A stretch of 64,000 nt of DNA from contig NW_006763296.1 in assembly GCF_000218685.1 (NCBI RefSeq), positions 1,570,907 to 1,634,906 on the forward strand. The letters are read 5' to 3'. This document shows, piece by piece, positions 57,557-64,000 of the stretch. This DNA is from Serpula lacrymans var. lacrymans S7.9 (lineage: Eukaryota > Basidiomycota > Agaricomycetes > Boletales > Serpulaceae). The position numbers and the translations under genes were made by a program. Position 1 is the first letter of the stretch. The number at the start of each line of letters is the position of its first letter. A model generated the notes under the pieces. The model had not been told where the DNA came from, ran no database searches, and saw only the letters and a program-made list of their open reading frames with translations.

Positions 57557-58004
57557 TCAATGCTGCATTGCCTCGCCACTTCCCCCGCTCGATTTTGTGA
57601 GCTCATTTCTGTGTCATGATCAGCGAGGGATCAAAGGATACTCCAGATGAAGACTGAAATATGGCGCTTACCTTAGCTGTACGCTGAATTCCTCCTCGAT
57701 GTCGTCGTCGTCCCAGTTGTCCTCCCAAAGCTTATCTCCTCCCGACTTGGCAGCTCCCGGAGCAGTGCCATTTAGGTGAACCAGATCAGTTTGAGAATCA
57801 TCCCAGTCTATGTAATGGAACATGAGGATCGAAGTTTTTCATAGTTGTTGCTGAGATGAATATCGCACCTGCAGTAGCGAATTCCTCAAACTCGTCATCC
57901 TCCTCGAGACTGCCAAGATGAGGCTGCGTATTCTCCTCTTTCGTCTGCTCTTCAGGCTTTTTGGTCTCCTCTGGCACTTTGGAGGTAGATGCTGAAGAGG
58001 ACAT
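57557..58004 (-). CDS. SEM1: 26S proteasome subunit Sem1/Dss1
   Basis: Three exons from ATG 58004. The protein is small and very acidic, with the two hallmark blocks: EEDDEFEEFATADWDD and WEDNWDDDDIEEEFSVQLR. It ends LTKSSGGSGEAMQH at TGA 57557. Sem1/Dss1 tethers lid subunits in the 19S proteasome, and also sits in the TREX-2 mRNA export and BRCA2 complexes. The spacer between the acidic blocks (HLNGTAPGAAKSGG) is longer than in yeast or human. No lesion seen. Confidence 0.93.
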
Positions 58005-58265
58005 TGTTTCGTGGGTGGTTAGGTGATACTATCGTGACCTTTGCAGTTCACTGACGCGTCGGTGGCGCCAAAAAGAACGTGAGAAACAATATCCTCTTTG
58101 GACACAGTGAAGACTTAGGGGTCGACCACACAGAGTGAAAAAATACTGAAATCAGTCCGTCTACAGAGAAAGAGAAGATTATTGTTATTGTACATGTACA
58201 GTATATTCAAAACAGTAGGCTGTGGTATATAAAATAATAATAGAGTGTACACTGGTCCGCAAATA

Positions 58266-60360
58266 TCATCCTCTAGAGGCATGCCGAAGACCATACTGAA
58301 CTGTCCGTACCAGTGCAGAAGGTAGTTCGTCAGGTTCCTCATCTTCAGATTCACTATCAGAAAGAACACTTTCAGTATAGCGAGCGTTCTCGCTTTCATC
58401 TGAAGGAGGATAATGAGGCCGTTGCTCCTGCGCACTCGGTCTAGCTGATTTGATCTTCGTGTTCCGCTGGGACCGGATGGACTGTGGGGGAGTGAACGGT
58501 GAATTCGTCTTCCCTCTCTTCAAACTTTGAGGTACGGTTGTCGTAATGTACACTTCAGGTACAGGAAGAGTCTTGACCGAAAATAGCTTTGGGCGTGCAG
58601 GAATTCGTAGCATGATCTTGGAGTTCTCTGATTGAGCCTGCCTAGCTACTGTCGAATTCTTCTTAACAGGAGTCTTATTGCCCCGACCTGCGCTGACCGG
58701 TGTACGAGCCCGTCCCTTGGCTGTAGGCGTAAATGCACCTTTTCGTTTAGTCGGGCCTTTTTCTGACGCGGCCGCGCTGATCTTCCGCTTCTTCCCACTT
58801 TTCGGTGTGCTCGTAGCGTCCTCGACCCCTCTCTCTATAGCCAAAGCTGCATTTTCCTCTCTCTTCCTCTTCCTCTCGATCGCCGCTTCTTTCGCCGCAG
58901 CCTCTTTCTCGATCTCATCATCCAGTATGCTCGCAAAATCCTGTGCGTCTCCTTGCACCCAAGCATCAAACACTCCTTCCCACTCCCTCGTCGGAACCGG
59001 GAAATCTAGGTTGAGATAAATCGATTTGATGGGCCGCTCTTCGGTCGTCAAGGATTCTGGAGATCGACGTGGAGAAGGTATGGGTGTCGTAGGTTCCATA
59101 GAGACTTGAGCGCAAGCATCCTTCGCCGCCGCCGTCCCCCTCGCCTTCACCGCCTTTGCAAACTCACGAACAATCCGTTTCGTACCAGGTACCCTCAAAC
59201 TCGTACCCACCACCAACAATACATCCGCGCCACTTCTACCTTTCCCCTTTGCGCCACCCACAAGGTCTCTCCTCACCACTTCTCCTACATCCTCTCCATC
59301 CTTATGCATCTCGTTGTAAAGCACTACGCTGGGACGCAATTTTCCCACACCTCGAGGGCGTTTACCGACGAGCTGACGCGTTTCTTCCATCCGTGTACAT
59401 TCGGGGCAATAGGGCGGCGCACCCGATATGAGTGATGGGAGATACTGTTCCAATGGGAATGAATGGGTGCATGTTTGACAATGCAGGGTTTGAAGCGTGC
59501 CATGTAATGGAATACATCGAGGTGTTTCTGTAGAAGAGGACGAGCAACTGGACTGCGACGACTGGTTCGCGTGAGGCGACATTGTACTCGAGGATGCGAT
59601 TAAGTCCTCGGGAGAAGGACCTGGTTTTGATTTAGAACGGGGCTTATAGCGCTTGTCCTCAAATTCGGGAACGCCAAATGTGAGACCGGATTTCGACTCA
59701 ATGGCATCAATGTTCTGAGTGTATACCCTAAGGAGTCCGCCACGATCATCGAGGGTGCGAAGAAGGCGGTGGAACGAAGTGGGCGTAGCAGATTGAGATA
59801 GCTCTGATAATTGTGCTATCATTTGACAGAATAGCGAGGTAGTGTTTTCGGACTGAAAGTATTGTCAACACCGACTTTACGAAGCTGTGCATCAAAAATA
59901 GATAACCATAGCCCGCGTTCATGATTTGACGAGAAATATTTAATCATGCCACGAGCGAATCGAATACACCGAGAGGAACACCAACAAACAGCAGAGAGTA
60001 ACCAAAACGCTTACATTGAATACCGATGCATCGAATAGATCTTTTCCAGAAGTAAGGGATTCCTTTGGGTTATCACGTTTTAAAGTCTGGAAAAGGCCAT
60101 CGGGTGATCTAAAGTCAGGAATTCCAGCTTTCACAGAAATACCAGCACCTGAAAGAAATGAAGACATGTGTAAGTCCAACGCCCCGTCAAATGCAGATTT
60201 CTGATGCCGACGACGTACCACACACTACTACCAAACGCTTTGCTTTCATGATGGCCTTCACAACCCTCCGCACCTGTGTAGATGGGTCTGCAGAGTGCAC
60301 CAAAAACGGCGGGGAAGTTGGGGGGGAAGAATCAGCCTCCAGAGGCATAAAAACCGTCAT
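58266..60360 (-). CDS. NAD+-dependent sirtuin deacetylase, Hst3/Hst4-like
   Basis: Exon 1 from ATG 60360 (MTVFMPLEADSSPP) ends RLVVVCG. Exon 2 gives AGISVKAGIPDFRSPDGLF, the NAD-binding GAG and Arg motif. Exon 3 gives YTQNIDAIE, the catalytic His in CIPLHGTLQTLHCQTC, the zinc cysteines CxxC...CPEC, GKLRPSVVLYNE and VLLVVGTSLRVPGTKRIV. A long basic, disordered C-terminal tail (VKKNSTVARQAQSEN and more) ends SRG. The insert between QNID and LHGT is long and Ser-rich. The layout fits nuclear fungal Hst3/Hst4 that deacetylate histone H3 Lys56. This sub-assignment is by layout, not by a tree. Confidence 0.9.
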
Positions 60361-60706
60361 TTTTGGTTTTTGATTGAAGACAGGAGACCTATGAGGATGT
60401 GGTTCAAGTTCGAAAGCCAAGGGGTGAGGCCAAAACCACATAGGAACCGCCGGCTGAGCGGTGGCGCGGGAAACTGCAGGTAACGTAATCCATTTATCTC
60501 ATCACCCCGTTTCCGCGCCCGGTTCCGTGCCTTGGTGCAGTGGGGGAGCTCGAGCTTCTTGATTTCAAGAATAATTGCTTTGGTGTTCATGCTTTCTTAC
60601 TAGTTATGTACATTTTCTTATATCTAAATAGTGTATCCCTCTCAAGATCAAGAAAAACAAAATATAGAACAAGCAGCAACATTGTTTAGCAGCGTCGCTC
60701 ACCTAT

Positions 60707-62864
60707 TTACGCAGTCCAAAATGCTGTTACAGTTCCCCAAATCATCATAATAACCGCAATTGTCAACATCGCGGCATCAAAAAAAGCACACCGACCAGCC
60801 AGAGCGACCTTGGCAGCAAATGGTCCTATTACACACAGCACAAATGCAGTGAATGAGCCGAGGAAGGCCATGCTCGAACTGAATTCCGGGATCACGATGG
60901 AAACCAGTACTGATCAAGATGCACAGACGATACGTACCACAACCGTCAAAACACGGTTCAGCAAGCATCGACTTGCAGAAAGCTCTGTATGCGCAACGCT
61001 TGTATGCTGGCTGAGGTCTTCTTTGGTTATGGTGGTAGACCTAGCATCTAAACCAAGCCAGACTTCAATCGTCATGTTGAGCTAAAACATGACGAGCACC
61101 ATGACCAAAAGACCCAAATCAACTATATTGTAGCTTACCGGTCTACTTGAAAGTGCAAACTTGGACCTAAAGCCAAAGGTAAGCTCGTGATAGATACATA
61201 TTGATATGTCCACTCACAACGGTGCGATAAGAAGCATCCACATGGCAACCTTGTTCAATAAAGGACTGTATCCAGGCGTCGCTAGAAGGTCTCTGCTGAT
61301 CTGCGTGATGCTTAATACAAGGACAAGGACTTGGTCAACTGTATTCCTTACCTCATCGTGGACAAATACACCGAACATCAGGTAACCAGCGTAACCAATG
61401 ACAGTGTATAGAAAAGTGGCGATAACCTAAGAGAATGAGTCTTACTATCTTCGTTAGGAGATGGTAGAACACCACTCACAAATGCCCAGTTAATCATATG
61501 GTCGAACTGTGAGGGATCAGTCATGTCACGAGCCAAGGAGGGTATTACTGCATGCCCAGAGAACTAGAAAAGTGATAATCATTCATTGCAAGAAATTTGA
61601 TAGTGAGAGGCACAAAACACTAACACCAGCCACAAGCAAACCAGGCTCCATAAACTGCCTGGACTGTCCGGCTTTGTGAATCCATCGAAAAAAATGACAA
61701 TAATGATCAGCAGAGTAGATACCAAGTCCAACATGGATGTATAGGATAGGAATGATAACGGGAAAAACAAGGTGGGTACGATGCTAGAGGAGAGTTGGAT
61801 CAGAATTTACAACATACATATAAATGAGGGATTCTTACATGACAAGAGACATTATCTTGTACGTGTTTACAGAGTGTTGTTGCAAGATGGAATATAGCAA
61901 ATCAGCCGACAGCGTGATAAGCACAACACTAAATCCAATATCAGAAGAGCACGTGATAAAAGAACAAATAGTATACCTCATACAAAAAGGTTCAAGGCAA
62001 AACATGACGCTAGTCAGAAGCGTAGAACGGGGTCCAAATGCTTTCCGCCCTATATCTGCATACGACCGCAAGCGAGGATCTGCAATGATGATGCAAGCGA
62101 GATGAGCATTGTACCACCTATCCAGCCAGCGTAAGCAAATGCCAGTGGTTCAGATAGCATACCAACCCCGAGTAGAATGGCAATAGCGTTGAACAACTAC
62201 GGATAATTAATTCACACTCGCTAATGTCAGGTATAGGTGTACTCACTGTTTGGCCATAAGGGCTTCTACCGCCATAATCATATGGTAGATTTTTGTTGGA
62301 AGCGACGGAGGGAGGCCGGCGTAAAGATGATTCGAGTTCACGATTCGGACACAGGACAGTGGACGAGCTTGTTCCAAAGCCTATCTCCTCGTGAACTGAA
62401 GGCATCACAGGTGATGCAAATGACATCCTCTGTTCAAGCAATGGCGTAACCTCATCCGCTGTTGCATCAAAAGTGGCAGATCGTTGGGAACTCGTACAAC
62501 TGAGAGTACAGCGAGGATCATTTCGGCGTTGGGATCCAGGTGTAAAATCAAGTGCAGGCCAATCGAAGGCTCTTCGTGTATCTTCTCGTTCATGAGATGT
62601 GGTACAATTGTTGTCAGCTGTCGTTTCGTTGTCAAGCACTATGTGAGCCTCTTCATCACCATGATCATGGCCGCCGCTTGAATCTGAGTTGGAGGGTATA
62701 TTAGACGTCGCAAAACACTGCGAACGGCGCCCTGTAATCCACGAGATAAATAACATCAGTGGTAGAAGGATATATTACTGACAAGTTGAGAATGCGTCCT
62801 TCATGCTTGCAGTATTAGAGGCAGTACCATACACATATCCCGAGTGATCTGATACAGATGTCAT
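60707..62864 (-). CDS. Vacuolar amino-acid transporter, AVT/AAAP family
   Basis: ATG 62864 (MTSVSDHSGYVYGTASNTA) opens a long soluble N-terminus rich in Ser/Thr. Then comes the family signature LFNAIAILLGVGMLSEPLAF and AYAGWIGGTMLISLACIII. Further helices follow in about ten exons, including FLSYTSMLDLVSTLLIII and FFDGFTKPDSPGS. The end reads IPEFSSSMAFLGSFTAFVL, CVIGPFAAKVALAG and IWGTVTAFWTA, TAG at 60707. AVT1-like proteins move neutral amino acids across the vacuole membrane. The Ser/Thr-rich N-terminus is usual. Exon edges in 61000-61600 are approximate. It appears intact. Confidence 0.88.
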
Positions 62865-63680
62865 GTTGATGTATGGATCTTGTAAATGAGTTTAGCCAAA
62901 ATTTCAAAAAATGGCGGCGCGATGGTGCAAAAAGCCACTAGTACAAGTCGGACTGAGGTGAGAGTGTATGTGGGTCGGTTCCAACCAGGATGGCGGTAAC
63001 ACGTATGTATTTATGGTGTCTTCGTGAGGGTCCGAGGAATCTCAGCGGGACAGAACCAGTCCGTTAACATTCTACGCGAAGAATGAAGGATATGGCAGAG
63101 AAGTTATGCCCGGTGATGGATTGATGATGGAGAGGTGTTATACTGTCAGATCAACGATATTGTCAGTTCTTCCATATTTCCACATATGCAAAAGAATGGG
63201 AAGCAAAAACCCATATGTAGCTCAGGCGCCAGCGAGAACCAGAGAAAAGATTGACATTGACAACAAATGTGGATCAGGGAATACACAATATGGCCTGGCG
63301 CAACGATGGACAGATGGCGCACAAATGATTGTCGAAGACAACACACAGCGAATACAGTCTAATATGGAAGCCTGTCAGTCGGTGACTCCAATTAAACTGT
63401 CAACGATATACCACCCCCACTGGCAGACTGTGCCACTTTACCGTGACTTGGTCTCCGAATAAGGTATTCTTCTGCTAACCTGTAGGACACAAGCAGCAAC
63501 TGCTCACAGCTTAATTCTCCGCTGTAGCATTTGCATGACGCATATTCGAGTCCTATCAGAGTGTAACGGACGGTTTACGAGACTAGGACAAGGTGCCAGT
63601 GAGTGAAATAAAGGTTTTCCAATTGGTTCGATGGATCGGCGACTTACACAATACTTGGCGATGACTACAAGCCAAGGTTG
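62865..63680. other. Intergenic 5' of the amino-acid transporter
   Basis: This is the promoter side of the AVT-type gene. The frame at 63106-63462 (+) has no recognisable domain or splice support, and I treat it as chance. Confidence 0.4.
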
Positions 63681-64000
63681 AACACTGGTTGAACATCAAC
63701 CTGCAAGACGTTAATATTGCCAGTGCAACGTAATGTGATCGAAGGCTGTCCTGCAACCTGCTCCAAGCCGTCGGCAAAAGTCGAAACGTGCGGCGAGCCC
63801 ATGTATGTACCTTCAGTTGACCATCAACATGCCTAGAGGTTTAACCTCGACCTGTAACCTGTTCTAGACCGTCATCGGTCGAAGTCGAAACGTACGGCAA
63901 ACACCCCTTCAGTGAGTTGGCCCCCAACCCTGCTGGGTGACCACACCGGTTGACCATCAACGTGCCCAACGGGTTTCACCTCAATCTGGGAAGACATTAG
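63681..64000. repeat. Degenerate tandem repeat at the window edge
   Basis: The block around 63750 (CCTGCAACCTGCTCCAAGCC, then GTCGAAACGTGCGGC, then GTTGACCATCAACATGCC) recurs from 63851. There it reads CCTGTAACCTGTTCTAGACC, then GTCGAAACGTACGGC, then GTTGACCATCAACGTGCC. The period is about 100 bp, with an insertion in the second unit, and a weaker unit starts near 63687 (GTTGAACATCAACCTGC). The array may continue beyond the window. Confidence 0.7.

Noticed and set aside
63106..63462. 118-codon plus-strand frame
   Set aside because: No similarity or domain recognised and no intron structure; it lies in the promoter flank of the amino-acid transporter.

Overview
The window is nuclear DNA of a filamentous basidiomycete, most likely an Agaricomycete mushroom. 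The genes carry many short (about 45-65 nt) GT-AG introns, intergenic gaps are small, and the gene types are typical of that class: F-box/LRR proteins, P450 monooxygenases whose N-terminal part matches those labelled 'high nitrogen upregulated' in wood-decay fungi, a DUF6593 protein, a MARVEL-like protein and a U2 snRNA gene. No species call is possible from sequence alone. There is one assembly gap of 99 N (35439-35537).

Layout. 1-418: 3' end of a DBP6/DDX51-type DEAD-box helicase. 699-4400: repeat-rich junk holding a 1.9-kb solo-LTR-like element, a decayed fragment of an ABC transporter and a tRNA-like element. 4402-11503 (-): a full-length ABCC (Yor1/MRP-type) transporter that is now a pseudogene, with two CGA-to-TGA stops, a frameshift and a solo LTR inserted in an exon with a clean 5-bp duplication. 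12046-14160: a broken F-box/LRR gene and a fragment. 14317-28690: a metabolic block of P450 #1 (-), U2 snRNA (-) divergent from a phosphoketolase (+), then a tandem pair of related P450s (-). 28691-32816 has no gene I can support.

32817-38398: a mitochondrial-type small protein, a palmitoylated (Yck-type) casein kinase I carrying the gap, and a SAP-like protein. 38720-43858: a transposon nest. It holds a second, inverted copy of the 1.8-1.9-kb LTR (TSD ACGG), a dead pogo/CENP-B-type transposase and a 776-bp MITE that contains a nested hairpin. 44316-62864: ordinary housekeeping genes, namely an NTF2-like protein, a disordered small protein, DUF6593, MARVEL, an MFS drug-type transporter, a Git1-like transporter, the proteasome subunit Sem1/Dss1, a class-I sirtuin (Hst3/Hst4-like) and a vacuolar amino-acid transporter (AVT/AAAP). 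The last 300 bases are a degenerate tandem repeat.

The strongest biology is genome defence and decay. Stop codons in both the ABC gene and the transposase, and the loss of a catalytic Asp in the transposase, are each explained by one CpG-to-TpG transition. This is what methylation of repeats, spilling into a neighbouring gene, would leave. The pairing of a phosphoketolase with three P450s and a dead ABC exporter is a possible, unproven metabolic neighbourhood. I did not find a clearly new multi-gene system.
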